NCBI RefSeq assembly: GCF_016862575.1
Contig: NZ_BONF01000010.1
Location: forward strand, 124,001 to 188,000
Direction of reading: 5' to 3'
Origin: Catellatospora bangladeshensis
Lineage (GTDB): Bacteria > Actinomycetota > Actinomycetes > Mycobacteriales > Micromonosporaceae
DNA length: 64,000 nt
Below are positions 18,045 through 27,329 of this stretch, piece by piece. Each line of letters opens with the position of its first letter. Position 1 is the stretch's first letter. The position numbers were made by a program, and so were the translations under genes. The notes under the pieces are model-generated. The model was given only the letters and a program-made list of their open reading frames with translations. It did not search any database and had not been told where the DNA came from.

Positions 18045-18247
18045 GGCGACTGCTCGCGGCGCAGCCCGTCGACGAGCAGGGTGAGCAGCCGCGTGTCCGC
18101 GCGCGCCCAGGCCGTCGCGGCGTTGAACCGTGCGATCGCGTCGGCGTCGGGCAGCTCGCCCGGATCCGGACCGGCGGCCGCGACCCCGTCCGGCCGGTGC
18201 TCGCCCTCGCCCCGCCGGGCCCTGCGCAGAATCCTGTCAAACAGCAT
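18041..18247 (-). CDS. hypothetical protein, 68 residues
   Basis: The product starts MLFDRILRRARRGEGEH and ends TLLVDGLRREQSP; it is predicted to be helical with a basic N-terminus. I know no family for it. Its stop overlaps the start of the 74-residue gene, and its start faces the XRE-TPR regulator gene across about 150 nt, so it may share a divergent promoter with, or be controlled by, that regulator. Confidence 0.5.
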   Translation of the reverse strand: MLFDRILRRARRGEGEHRPDGVAAAGPDPGELPDADAIARFNAATAWARADTRLLTLLVDGLRREQSP

Positions 18248-18400
18248 GTGTCCAGCACACGGCACACCCGGCGGCCGCGGTAGGCGGCCGATGCGGACAC
18301 GGCCGGTGTCCGCATCGCGGCCCGCCCCGAGGGCGCGCGAACCCGATCTCTGCGTCCACAATCGAGGGTGCAACTTCATCGACCAGGTAGGTGGTGTGTG

Positions 18401-19684
18401 ATGGGCCAGCGGCCGCGTGAGCTGGAGCCGACCAGGTCTCCGCTGCACTTCTTCGGCGCGGAGCTGCGGCGCCTGCGGGAGGCGCGCGGCCTGTCGCAGG
18501 CCGGGCTCGGCCGGCTGCTCTTCCAGCACCGCGACCTGGTGCGCAAGGTCGAGACCGCGCAGCGGATGCCGAGCGAGGAGTTCGTCGGCCGCTGCGACGA
18601 CGTGTTCGGCGCCGACGGCGCGCTGCGGCGGATGTGGCCGATGCTCGCCCGCGAGGCGCGGCTGCGCCGCGGCGGCGACCCGCAGGGCGGCGGCTACCGC
18701 GCCGAGGTCTCCGACCAGCGGGCGCTCGACTGGCTGCTGTCCCGGCAGCGGCCCGGCCGGCGGCGCATGGAGACGCAGGCCGGCCGCCACGCGGAGCTGA
18801 CCTTGCGCAGCATCCGCGAACTCGACCACGCCTGCGGCGGCGGCGCCGCCTACTCGGCGGTGGCCGGGGTGCTGGAGGACGCGTTCGACGAGGTGTTCGC
18901 CACCAGCCCGCAGGTGGCCGCGGGGCTGCTGGAGCTGGCCGGCTACGAGGCCGTCGACATCGGTGCGGACGGCCTGGCGCAGCGGCACTACCTGCGCGCG
19001 CTCGACCTCGTCACCACGGACGGGGACCGCCTCTACGGCGGCTACCTCGTCGGCGTCAGCCTCGGCCACCTGGCGCTGCACTGCGGCGACAGCGCGCAGG
19101 CCGTCCGCCTGGCCGGCGCCGCGCTGCACGGCACCGCCCGCCAGGCCGGGCCGGGCGTGCGCGCCGTCCTGCGGACCGCCCTGGCCCGCGCCCACGCCCG
19201 CCGGGGCGAGGAGCGGGCCTGCCTGACGGCCCTGCAGCAGGCGGACGCGGACCTGGCCCGCCGGTGCCGGTCGGACGAGCCGAGCTGGCTCGGCTACTTC
19301 GGCGAGGCCGATCTCGCCGACGGCAAGGCACACTGCTACTTCGACCTCGGCCGTTACGAACTCGCCCGGGACGAGGCGATCCGGGCGCTGCGGCTGCTCC
19401 CGCCGTTCCGGGTGCGCCGCCGGGCGATCGACGCCGCGCTGCTCGCATCGAGCCTGGCCCGGACCGGCGACGTGGCGCAGGCGTGCGCCGCGGGGCGGCT
19501 GGCCGTCGCGCAGGCGAGCACCACGGTGTCGTTCCGCGCCAAGCACCGGGTCGCGCTGATGATGGCGGAGCTGCACCCGTACGCCGACCTGCCCGAGGTG
19601 CAGGACCTGATCGAACGCGTGCGGACCTCGATGCCCTCGCCCGCGGTGTATCACCTGGCCGCGCGCGCCAGGACGGACCGGTAG
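18401..19684 (+). CDS. XRE-family HTH regulator with TPR-like region
   Basis: The 427-residue protein has an N-terminal helix-turn-helix (LRRLREARGLSQAGLGRLLFQHRDLVRKVE split over residues 20-52), followed by a long all-helical region with TPR-like repeats (AQRHYLRALDLVTT, ARDEAIRALRLLP, AACAAGRLAVAQAS). This architecture is widespread in actinomycetes, where many copies per genome control development or small-gene partners. ATG 18401 follows an AGGTAGGTGG stretch. The last 34 nt overlap the end of the convergent S9 peptidase gene. Confidence 0.83.
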   Translation: MGQRPRELEPTRSPLHFFGAELRRLREARGLSQAGLGRLLFQHRDLVRKVETAQRMPSEEFVGRCDDVFGADGALRRMWPMLAREARLRRGGDPQGGGYRAEVSDQRALDWLLSRQRPGRRRMETQAGRHAELTLRSIRELDHACGGGAAYSAVAGVLEDAFDEVFATSPQVAAGLLELAGYEAVDIGADGLAQRHYLRALDLVTTDGDRLYGGYLVGVSLGHLALHCGDSAQAVRLAGAALHGTARQAGPGVRAVLRTALARAHARRGEERACLTALQQADADLARRCRSDEPSWLGYFGEADLADGKAHCYFDLGRYELARDEAIRALRLLPPFRVRRRAIDAALLASSLARTGDVAQACAAGRLAVAQASTTVSFRAKHRVALMMAELHPYADLPEVQDLIERVRTSMPSPAVYHLAARARTDR

Positions 19685-21432
19685 GCGGCCAGCTCCGCCA
19701 GCGCCGCGGCACGGGCAGCGGGCCCGGTCAGGTAGTGGCCGGTCCCGGGCAGCTCCAGCAGCCCCTGCAGCAGGCCGCGCCCGGCGAGGGCCGCCGCGAG
19801 CGCCGTCACGTCCGCGACGGGCGCGACCGGGTCGTCCGTGCCGTGGACGAGCAGCGCCGGCGCGGTGAACCGGGACGCCCGCACCGCCGCGTCCGGGTGC
19901 GCGAGGACGGCGGCGTGCGGGCGCTGGAAGCGCGGCGCGGTGCGGCGCCACCCGGCGGGGTCGACGATCGCCGAGCGGGCAGTCGCCATCGCGAACGGGC
20001 CGGGCTCACCGACGGCGCGCAGGGCCGTGTAGCCGCCCGCGCTCGCTCCCGAGACGAACACGGCGCCCGGCCGGGCGCGGCCCGTGTCGAGCAGGTGCCG
20101 TGCGACGGCCCGGCAGTCCGCGACGTCGGCGATCCCCCACCGGCCGTCCAGCGCCTTGCGGAACGCGCGGCCGTATCCGGTGCTGCCGCGGTAGTCGACG
20201 TCGGCGACCGCGAACCCGTGGCCGGTGAAGAACTGCACGTCCTCGTCGAGCCGGTACGCGCTGTGGTGGGTGGGCCCGGGGTGCGGCCGCACGATCAGCG
20301 GCGCGGGGCCTGCACCGGGCGGCGGGTAGTACAGCGCGGTGACCTGGTCCGCGCCGGAGCCGACCCGGATCACCTCGGGCACGGCGAGGTGCCCGGCGGG
20401 CCGCTCGTGGGAGCGGATCACCTCCACCCGGCCCGTGCCGTCGGTGGCGACCAGGGCGATCTCCGGGGCGCGCACCGGTGAGCCGCCGATGACGGCCACC
20501 CGGTCGCCCACCGTCGCCAGGTAGGGCTTGAGATGGGTGTACGGCAGGCCGGCCAGCCGCTGGGCACCGTCGGCCTCGACCAGCACCAGGCGGTGTTCCG
20601 GCCCCGACTGCGCCGTGATCGCGAACCGCCCGCCCGGGAGGAAGGTGTAGTTGGCGTAGTCCAGCTCCCAGGGCGCCGCGGCGTTCTCGGCCGCCATCGG
20701 CGCGACGGGTTCGGCGCGTCCCGCCCGGTGGCGGTACAGGTTCCACCAGCCGGTCCGGTCGGAGAGGAAGTAGAGGCAGCCGTCCGGTCCCCAGCGCGGC
20801 TGCACCGCCGACTCGTCCGGGCCGCCCGCCACCCGCACGGCGTCGCGGAGCCCGTCACGGCCGTATGCCGCCGTCCACACCTCGCTCGCGTCCCACGGCA
20901 TGACGCCGTCCGCCCAGCGCGTCCAGGCCAGCCGGCCGCCGTCGAGGCAGGCCGCGCCGAGGAACGGGGACTCGGTCAGCACGGTCTCGCCCGCACCCGC
21001 CGGGTCGACGGCCACGAGCTGATCGTGGGTCGCGGTCTCCCGTACGCCGAGCAGCAGCCCGTCCCCGCTGCTCAGGCCGCCGTGCGGGTATGGCGAGGCG
21101 GTGAGCCGGCGGCCGGATCCGGCGTGCCACACCTGCCCGTCGGGCTCGCGTACCACCCAGACGTCCGCGCCAGCCACGGCGTACGCGCCGCCGCCGTAGG
21201 CGTGTACCCGGCTGCCGACCGGCAGCGCACCGAGCACCGTCCCGCCGGACAGGGACCAGGTCGCGACGACGCTGCGGCCCGCGTCCGGCACGCTCTCCAC
21301 CCAGTGGAGACCGGCCGGTCCGGCGGCGAGGCTGTCGTATGCGGCTGCCGTCCCCTGGCTCACCGGCCCATCCGACCACAGCGCGGGGCGCCCGGCGAGC
21401 CGCACCCATGCGGACCTGCCGGCGGTCCGCAT
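19651..21432 (-). CDS. S9-family prolyl oligopeptidase-like peptidase
   Basis: The protein of about 593 residues has a beta-propeller-like N-terminal part and a C-terminal alpha/beta-hydrolase domain with the nucleophile motif SGASAGGYTALRA, Asp in VHGTDDPVAP and His in LPGTGHYLTG. DYRGSTGYGRAFR is a hallmark of dipeptidyl aminopeptidase/acylaminoacyl-peptidase relatives. No signal peptide is evident, so it is probably cytoplasmic and trims small peptides. The start is uncertain: the frame is open to 21564, and no strong ribosome site marks ATG 21432. It shares 34 nt with the end of the convergent regulator gene. Confidence 0.85.
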   Translation of the reverse strand: MRTAGRSAWVRLAGRPALWSDGPVSQGTAAAYDSLAAGPAGLHWVESVPDAGRSVVATWSLSGGTVLGALPVGSRVHAYGGGAYAVAGADVWVVREPDGQVWHAGSGRRLTASPYPHGGLSSGDGLLLGVRETATHDQLVAVDPAGAGETVLTESPFLGAACLDGGRLAWTRWADGVMPWDASEVWTAAYGRDGLRDAVRVAGGPDESAVQPRWGPDGCLYFLSDRTGWWNLYRHRAGRAEPVAPMAAENAAAPWELDYANYTFLPGGRFAITAQSGPEHRLVLVEADGAQRLAGLPYTHLKPYLATVGDRVAVIGGSPVRAPEIALVATDGTGRVEVIRSHERPAGHLAVPEVIRVGSGADQVTALYYPPPGAGPAPLIVRPHPGPTHHSAYRLDEDVQFFTGHGFAVADVDYRGSTGYGRAFRKALDGRWGIADVADCRAVARHLLDTGRARPGAVFVSGASAGGYTALRAVGEPGPFAMATARSAIVDPAGWRRTAPRFQRPHAAVLAHPDAAVRASRFTAPALLVHGTDDPVAPVADVTALAAALAGRGLLQGLLELPGTGHYLTGPAARAAALAELAAYRSVLARAAR

Positions 21433-21579
21433 GGCCGGTCTGGCGCACCGGCGCGCGGTGCGCGTGAATGGATCGCGAGGCCCCTGCCGCCGTGGCGCGC
21501 ACCGCTGCGGGCAGGCGCCGGGGCGGGCCCGGTTTCCATCTCCCATGGCGGGCCCGCCCGCCACGCGATCCGCCGACGG

Positions 21580-22638
21580 TCAGCCCGGCACCAGGTGCAG
21601 CACGCCCACGAGCGCGACCCCCGTGATGAACAGCGTCGACACCAGGGCCGCCGCCAGCAGGCGGCCGCTGCCCCGCAGCAGCGAGGCCAGGTGCACCGCG
21701 GCGCCCATCCCGAACATCGCCGCGCCGAGCGCCGCCACCTGCAGGTGGCCGATCCAGCTGAGCGCGGCGGGCGGCAGCAGCCCGGAACTGCGCAGCGCCA
21801 CGCAGCCGAGGAAGCCGAGCACGAACAGCGGCACCAGCGGCGGCCGCCGCGTGCCGGTCGCGGCACCGGACGACCGGAGCCGGCGCAGCGCGCTGACCGT
21901 CGCCACGACCGGGGCGAGCAGCAGCACCCGGGTCAGCTTGACCACGACCGCGATGGCGACCGCCGCCGCACCGGCGGGCCCGGCCGCCGCGACGACCTGG
22001 CCGACCTCGTGCACCGCGGCCCCGGTCCACACGCCGAACTGCGCCTCGCTCAGCCCGAGCGGCTCGCGCAGCAGGGGAAACGCGATCAGGGCGAGCGTGC
22101 CGAAGAGCGTGACCATCGCGACGGCGGCGGTGACGTCCTCCTCGTCGCCGCCGGCGGTGGCCTCCATGGCGGCGATCGCGGACGCGCCGCAGACCGCGAC
22201 GCCGGTGCCCAGCAGCAGGCTGCGCGCGGCGCCCAGGCGCAGGCGGCGGCCCAGCCAGGCCGTGCACAGCAGCGTGCCCACCAGGGTGGCGGCGACCAGT
22301 GCGACGACCGGCGCGCCGAGCGCGGCCACGGCTGCGAACGACACCGAGCAGCCGAGCAGGACCACGCCCGTACGCAGCAGCTTCTTGGTCGTCCTGCCCA
22401 GCTCGGCCCGGCCGGTGCGCGGCAGCAGGTTGAGGTTGGCGGCCGCCACGCCCAGCGCGACGGCCCAGGTGAGCACGCCGATCTGGGGCACCAGCAGGTG
22501 GCCGAGCACCGCGCCGCCCAGTCCCGCGGCCAGCGTGAGCGTGGACGCGAGGGCCGGGGTGCGGCGCGGATGCGCGGCGGGGGCCAGCAGCCCGGCGGTC
22601 ACCACGGCCACCGCCCCGGGCCGGGCGGGCGGCACCAC
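21580..22638 (-). CDS. YeiH-family (UPF0324) putative sulfate exporter
   Basis: The 352-residue protein has about ten hydrophobic helices and the conserved YeiH blocks GTGVAVCGASAIAA and AAVHEVGQVVAAAG. Family members are annotated as putative sulfate exporters, although direct evidence is limited. The GTG start lies 37 nt after the acyl-CoA ligase stop on the same strand, so it could be the last gene of the catabolic operon. If the operon handles a sulfonate or sulfur compound through its TauD-type dioxygenase, a sulfite/sulfate exporter would fit, but this is inference. Confidence 0.85.
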   Translation of the reverse strand: MVPPARPGAVAVVTAGLLAPAAHPRRTPALASTLTLAAGLGGAVLGHLLVPQIGVLTWAVALGVAAANLNLLPRTGRAELGRTTKKLLRTGVVLLGCSVSFAAVAALGAPVVALVAATLVGTLLCTAWLGRRLRLGAARSLLLGTGVAVCGASAIAAMEATAGGDEEDVTAAVAMVTLFGTLALIAFPLLREPLGLSEAQFGVWTGAAVHEVGQVVAAAGPAGAAAVAIAVVVKLTRVLLLAPVVATVSALRRLRSSGAATGTRRPPLVPLFVLGFLGCVALRSSGLLPPAALSWIGHLQVAALGAAMFGMGAAVHLASLLRGSGRLLAAALVSTLFITGVALVGVLHLVPG

Positions 22639-22675
22639 GCGGGGTGGTGCCGCCTGGACCCGGTGAGCGTCGCGC

Positions 22676-24232
22676 TCACCGGCCCGCCAGTTCGCGCTTG
22701 AGGATCTTGCCGGTGGCGGTCATCGGCAGGCTCGGCACGAACTCGACCAGGCGCGGGTACTTGTACGACGCCATGCCCTCCCGGCACCAGGCGATCAGCT
22801 CGTCCTCGGTGAGGTCGGCGCCGTCGGCCTTGATGACGTACGCCTTGACCTCCTCGCCGTGGCTGTCGTGCGGCACGCCGACGACCGCGGCCAGCGACAC
22901 GGCCGGGTGGGTGAGCAGGACCTCCTCGACCTCGCGCGGGTACACGTTGAAGCCACCGCGGATGATCATGTCCTTGGCCCGGTCGACGATGTAGTAGAAG
23001 CCGTCCTCGTCCCGCCGGGCCAGGTCGCCGGTGCGGAACCAGCCGCCGGACAGGACTTCCGCCGTCGCCTGCGGCCGGTTGTAGTAGCCCTTCATCACGT
23101 TGTGCCCGCGGATCGCGATCTCGCCGACCTGGTCGGCGCCGTCGATCGTGTTGCCGTCGGCGTCGACGAGCTTGAGCTGCACGCCCCACACCGGCACCCC
23201 GATCGAGCCCGGCCGCGGCTCGCGCTCCGGGTCGCTGAAGGTGGCCAGCGGCGACGTCTCGGACAGGCCGTAGCCCTCCAGGATCTGCACGCCGAAGCCG
23301 TCCTTGAAGCGCTTGATGATCTCGACCGGCAGCGAGGCCCCGCCGGACACGGCCACCCGCAGGTTCGCCGCGATCTCGCTGACGTCGGCACCGTCCAGCG
23401 CGTTGAGCAGGCCCCAGTACATCGTCGGTACGCCGGCGAAGAAGGTGATCCGCTCCCGACGCAGCGCCTCGACCGCCTGCTTCGCGTCGAAGCGGGGCAG
23501 CAGCACCAGCGTCGAGGCGACCGCGAACCCGGCGTTCATCTGCACCGTCGAGCCGAACGAGTGGAACAGCGGCAGGGTGACCAGGTGCCGGTCGTGCCCG
23601 GTGGCCAGCGAGCCGAAAAGCCGGTTGCCGGTCAGCGCGTTGAGCACCAGGTTGCTGTGCGACAGCTCGGCGCCCTTGGGCTTGCCCGTCGTGCCGCTGG
23701 TGTACAGGATGACGGCGGTGTCCGTCTCCTTGGTGTCCGCCGTGTCGAACGTGGACGGCCGCCCGGCCAGCGCCTGGCCCAGCGTCTCGGCCCCGGCGAT
23801 CGGCGACTCCGCGCCCGGGTCGGCGGTGATCAGGAAGAACTGGCCGCAGCCGCCGTCCTGCTGGAAGCCCGCGTGCCCCTCGGCGCCCATCGGCAGCTCG
23901 GCCGTGCCCTCGAAGCAGAAGTACGCCCGCGCCTCGGCGTCGGCCAGGTGGTAGGCGATCTCCCGCGCCTTGAGCAGCACGTTCAGCGGCACTACGACGG
24001 CGCCCGCCTTGAGGATGCCGTAGTAGACGATCGGAAACCACGGCACGTTGGGGCAGGACAGCGCGACCCGGTCACCGGGCCGGATGCCCCGCTCGGCCAG
24101 CAGCTGCGCCACCTGGTTGGCCGCCGCGTCGACCTGCGCGTACGTCAGCCGGGTGGCGCCGAGCACGACGGCGTCGCGGCCGGGGTGGCGGCGGGCGCTG
24201 TCCTCCAGCAGGGTGGCCAGGTTGAGGGTCAT
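22676..24232 (-). CDS. acyl-CoA synthetase (AMP-forming, class I adenylate-forming enzyme)
   Basis: The 518-residue protein has the ATP-binding loop ILYTSGTTGKPKGAELSH, the A5 block ILEGYGLSETSP, GEIAIRGHNVMKGYYN, the A7/A8 hinge YYIVDRAKDMIIRGGFNVYP and the catalytic Lys in MTATGKILKREL. It activates a carboxylic acid to its CoA thioester; the chain type is not readable. ATG 24232 overlaps the upstream hydrolase stop (ATGA) and has GGAGG about 7 nt upstream, which rules out the longer start at 24286. The neighbours suggest it activates a product of, or feeds, the BKACE pathway. Confidence 0.9.
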   Translation of the reverse strand: MTLNLATLLEDSARRHPGRDAVVLGATRLTYAQVDAAANQVAQLLAERGIRPGDRVALSCPNVPWFPIVYYGILKAGAVVVPLNVLLKAREIAYHLADAEARAYFCFEGTAELPMGAEGHAGFQQDGGCGQFFLITADPGAESPIAGAETLGQALAGRPSTFDTADTKETDTAVILYTSGTTGKPKGAELSHSNLVLNALTGNRLFGSLATGHDRHLVTLPLFHSFGSTVQMNAGFAVASTLVLLPRFDAKQAVEALRRERITFFAGVPTMYWGLLNALDGADVSEIAANLRVAVSGGASLPVEIIKRFKDGFGVQILEGYGLSETSPLATFSDPEREPRPGSIGVPVWGVQLKLVDADGNTIDGADQVGEIAIRGHNVMKGYYNRPQATAEVLSGGWFRTGDLARRDEDGFYYIVDRAKDMIIRGGFNVYPREVEEVLLTHPAVSLAAVVGVPHDSHGEEVKAYVIKADGADLTEDELIAWCREGMASYKYPRLVEFVPSLPMTATGKILKRELAGR

Positions 24233-24807
24233 CGGGGGTCCTCCATGGTGCGCAGTTCGTCGATGAGCGGATGGACTCCGGGCCACTCGCCGTAGCCGGA
24301 GGCGGGGTTGAGGTGGCCGACCCGGCCGAGGCCGTGCCAGCAGCTGCCCCAGGCGGCGGCCAGCGCCCGGACCCGGCCCGGCTCGCCGAGCGGGTCGTCC
24401 GCGCTGGCCGCGACGATGCTCGGGAACGGCAGCCGCTGCCGCGGGATGGGCACCCAGCCGTGCTCGCGCAGCGTGCGCAGCGACGGGTACTCGGCCGGCA
24501 GCGGCAGGGCCAGGTCGGGCGGGGTGGCCAGCAGCGCACCCCGCACCGTCCCGGTGTCGTGCCGGGCGGCCCAGTGGACCGTGGCCAGAGCTCCCGCGCT
24601 GTGCGCCACGATGATCACCGGGCCGCCCGCCGCGGCCACTGCCTCCTGCAGGGCCGCGACGCGGTCGTCCAGGCTGGGGTTCTCCCGGCCCAGCGGCTGG
24701 ACGGACCGCACGTTCGGAAGGGTCGCGGCGAGCCGGGTCTGCCAGTGTTCGTCCACGTGCCCGCGCAGTCCGGGCACGGTGACGATCACGTCCGCGACGT
24801 CGGTCAT
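24229..24807 (-). CDS. small alpha/beta-hydrolase (RBBP9/YdeN-like serine hydrolase)
   Basis: The 192-residue protein shows VTVPGLRGHVDEHWQ near the N-terminus, the nucleophile segment IIVAHSAGALATVHW, an Asp in AASADDPLGEP and a His in GRVGHLNPASG, as in the RBBP9/YdeN family. It may hydrolyse a thioester or ester intermediate. It overlaps the MFS gene stop at its start (ATGA) and the ligase start at its end (ATGA), so it is tightly embedded in the catabolic operon. Confidence 0.85.
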   Translation of the reverse strand: MTDVADVIVTVPGLRGHVDEHWQTRLAATLPNVRSVQPLGRENPSLDDRVAALQEAVAAAGGPVIIVAHSAGALATVHWAARHDTGTVRGALLATPPDLALPLPAEYPSLRTLREHGWVPIPRQRLPFPSIVAASADDPLGEPGRVRALAAAWGSCWHGLGRVGHLNPASGYGEWPGVHPLIDELRTMEDPR

Positions 24808-26135
24808 GCCTCGCCCTTGGCGGTGCCGCCCACGCCGGCGGCCGCGAGCCGCTGCAGGCTGGACGGGTAGGCCCGCCTGCCCAGGTACAGGAAGACGGCG
24901 GCGGCGACGGCGACCAGCGGCACGTAGCGCATCGCGGTCTCCAGCCCGAACCGGTCGGCCAGCGCGCCCGTGATCAGCGGACCGGCGGCCAGGCCGAGCA
25001 GGTTGTTGAAGAAGGTGTAGATGCCGAACGCGGTGGCCCGGATCGACTCGTGGGTGAGCCGGGCGACCATCGCGCCGGTCGGGCCCGTGGTCCCGGCGGC
25101 GAAGAAGCAGCCGGCGGCGAGCAGCGCCATCTGCAGGCCACCCGGGGCGACGGCGAAGCCCACCCCCAGCAGGACCAGCGAGGTCAGCGCGAAGGCGATC
25201 GCGGTGTTCCACTTGTGCATCGGCTTCGTGCGGCTGAGCCGGTCGGTGATCATGCCGCAGCCGACCATGCCCGCGCCGAGGATCAGGATGAAGATCGCGG
25301 CGACGCCGCCCGCGCGGTCCGGCGCCATGCCGTACGCCCGGTTGAGGTAGCTGGGCAGCCAGGCGAACAGCGAACCGGCGATGAACAGCTGGAGGCCGCC
25401 GCCGATGTAGGCGAGCACGACCGCCGGGGTGGAGAACAGCGTGGACAGGCGGGCGCGCTGCCCGGCCGCCAGCGCGGGGCTCTCCCCCGCGGGCTCGGGC
25501 ACCCGGTGCGCGTCGAGCTTGCGCTCGCTGATCATCGCCCGGTAGAGCACGGCCAGCACCAGGCCCAGGATGCCCATGATGGCGAACGCCCAGCGCCAGC
25601 CGAACTGGACCGCGAACACGCCGCCCAGGGCCACGCCGAGCACCGAGCCGAACGAGCCGCCGGCCATGAACGCGCCGGTCAGCGAGGCGCGCCGGTGCGG
25701 GGCGAACACGGCCAGCACCACGGCCAGGCCGACGCTGCCGTACGCGGCCTCACCGAGGCCGATCAGGAACCGGGCGAGCAGCAGCTGCCCGTACCCGGCG
25801 GCCAGGGCCGAGCCGACGGTGGCCAGGCTCCACACGATCGCCATGATCACGATCGAGTTGACCCGGCCCCAGCGGTCGCCCAGCAGCGACAGCGGCGCGG
25901 CCAGGATGCCGACGGTCAGCGCGACGATGCTGGTCAGCGAGCCGAGCTGGGTGTCGGTGAGGGCCCACTCCGTCTTCAGGAACGGGAACACCGCCGACAG
26001 GACCTGCCGCGACATGTAGTCCGACAGCAGCAGCGCGAAGGTGAGCGTGAAGACCGCCCACGGGAAGAGCCGGGAGGTGGTGCGGGTGGCGGCGGGCGGC
26101 GCGATGGCGACGCCCTCGCCGGTCTGCAGTGCCAT
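24804..26135 (-). CDS. MFS transporter, 12 helices
   Basis: The 443-residue protein has the MFS pattern with the loop 2-3 motif GDRWGRVNS and its second-half counterpart TDRLSR, and about 12 membrane helices. It resembles the hexuronate/phthalate (ACS-like) permeases that import organic anions. In this operon it probably takes up the substrate of the BKACE pathway. ATG 26135 has GGAG 5 nt upstream; the stop overlaps the hydrolase start. Confidence 0.87.
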   Translation of the reverse strand: MALQTGEGVAIAPPAATRTTSRLFPWAVFTLTFALLLSDYMSRQVLSAVFPFLKTEWALTDTQLGSLTSIVALTVGILAAPLSLLGDRWGRVNSIVIMAIVWSLATVGSALAAGYGQLLLARFLIGLGEAAYGSVGLAVVLAVFAPHRRASLTGAFMAGGSFGSVLGVALGGVFAVQFGWRWAFAIMGILGLVLAVLYRAMISERKLDAHRVPEPAGESPALAAGQRARLSTLFSTPAVVLAYIGGGLQLFIAGSLFAWLPSYLNRAYGMAPDRAGGVAAIFILILGAGMVGCGMITDRLSRTKPMHKWNTAIAFALTSLVLLGVGFAVAPGGLQMALLAAGCFFAAGTTGPTGAMVARLTHESIRATAFGIYTFFNNLLGLAAGPLITGALADRFGLETAMRYVPLVAVAAAVFLYLGRRAYPSSLQRLAAAGVGGTAKGEA

Positions 26136-26250
26136 GATGCTCCAAACGGGATGTCCGGCCGGCGCGGGTGAGAGGAACGCGGCGGCATGGGGGAGGACGT
26201 GGGGTGCGACGACCGCACCCCACGGATGGAGATCTGCTCTTTGTTACGGG

Positions 26251-27303
26251 TCAGGCGTGGAAGGTGAACCCGACCTGGCCGGGCTTGCGGTTGGGCGCGA
26301 AGCCGAGCTTGGCCAGGGCCTCGTCGGCGGTGTCCCAGTACTCGCCGATCTTGTAGATGTCGCGGGCCTCCTTGCCGTCCGCGACGCCCCGGCCCAGCTC
26401 GCCCGCGATCCGGACCAGCTGCTCGATCGCCTGGACCGAGGTCTGCTTCTCGCCCTTGCGGGCCCACAGGTTGTCCTCGTTGCCGCAGCGCGTGTGCAGG
26501 CCCATCGCGATCGCCATGGTGTTGATCGGCAGCACGTTGCGCATGATCGCTTCGAGGGTCAGGCTCGCGCCGTCCGGCACCTGGCGGATGAACTCCATCA
26601 TCGAGTACGGGGTCGGGCTGTCGAACCCGCCGCCGATGGCCACCCAGGACACGTTCAGCGGGCCGGTGTACACGCCCCGGCGCACCAGCCGCTCCACGGT
26701 GTGCAGCTGCGCCACGGTGGCGAGCTGGAAGTGCGGCTGGATCCCGGCGGCGCGCAGGCGGCGCAGGTGCTCCTCGACCCAGGCCGGCTCCGCCGGGACG
26801 ACCATGTTGCGGTACGCCTCGTACAGCGCGGGGCGCTCGAACGAGGTCCCGGCGATGTCGTCGGCCGTCATCAGCTCGACGATGTTCATCTGGTTGGTGT
26901 TGATGGCGATGGTGACCTGGTCCGGCGCCGGGTCGAGGTTGGCCAGCATGTGCCGGGCCTCGTCCGCCAGCCACCTGGCCTCCTCGCCCTCGTTCTCCGG
27001 GGCGAACGAGATCGAGCCGCCGATCTGCAGGATCATGTCCGGCACGGCCTCGCGCAGCCGGCCCAGCAGCTCGTTGAACTTCGACAGCCGCTTGGAGCCC
27101 TTGCCGTTCAGCTCCCGTACGTGGATGTGCAGCACGGTGGCGCCCGCGTTGTAGCAGTCGACCGCGGCCTGCACGTGCTGGTCCATGGTCACCGGGATGT
27201 CCTCGGGGAAGTCGCCCGGCTCCCACTCCGGCCCGTACGGCGCGGCGGTGATGACGAGCTTCTCCTGGTTCTCCGGGAACAGCGAGTCGTCGAGGAAGTG
27301 CAT
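26251..27303 (-). CDS. beta-keto acid cleavage enzyme (BKACE/DUF849 family)
   Basis: The 350-residue protein is a TIM-barrel BKACE. Family members use acetyl-CoA to cleave a beta-keto acid, giving acetoacetate and a CoA ester; 3-keto-5-aminohexanoate and dehydrocarnitine cleavage are known cases. The zinc-binding HxH is visible in TVLHIHVRE, with the conserved NTNQMNIVE, WVAIGGG and GLHTRCGNEDN blocks. Substrate specificity cannot be read. The neighbours upstream (TauD-type dioxygenase, oxidoreductase) could produce the keto acid, and the ligase downstream could process the products. Confidence 0.9.
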   Translation of the reverse strand: MHFLDDSLFPENQEKLVITAAPYGPEWEPGDFPEDIPVTMDQHVQAAVDCYNAGATVLHIHVRELNGKGSKRLSKFNELLGRLREAVPDMILQIGGSISFAPENEGEEARWLADEARHMLANLDPAPDQVTIAINTNQMNIVELMTADDIAGTSFERPALYEAYRNMVVPAEPAWVEEHLRRLRAAGIQPHFQLATVAQLHTVERLVRRGVYTGPLNVSWVAIGGGFDSPTPYSMMEFIRQVPDGASLTLEAIMRNVLPINTMAIAMGLHTRCGNEDNLWARKGEKQTSVQAIEQLVRIAGELGRGVADGKEARDIYKIGEYWDTADEALAKLGFAPNRKPGQVGFTFHA

Positions 27304-27329
27304 GGGGGTCTCCTTCGGTGTCGGTCGGC

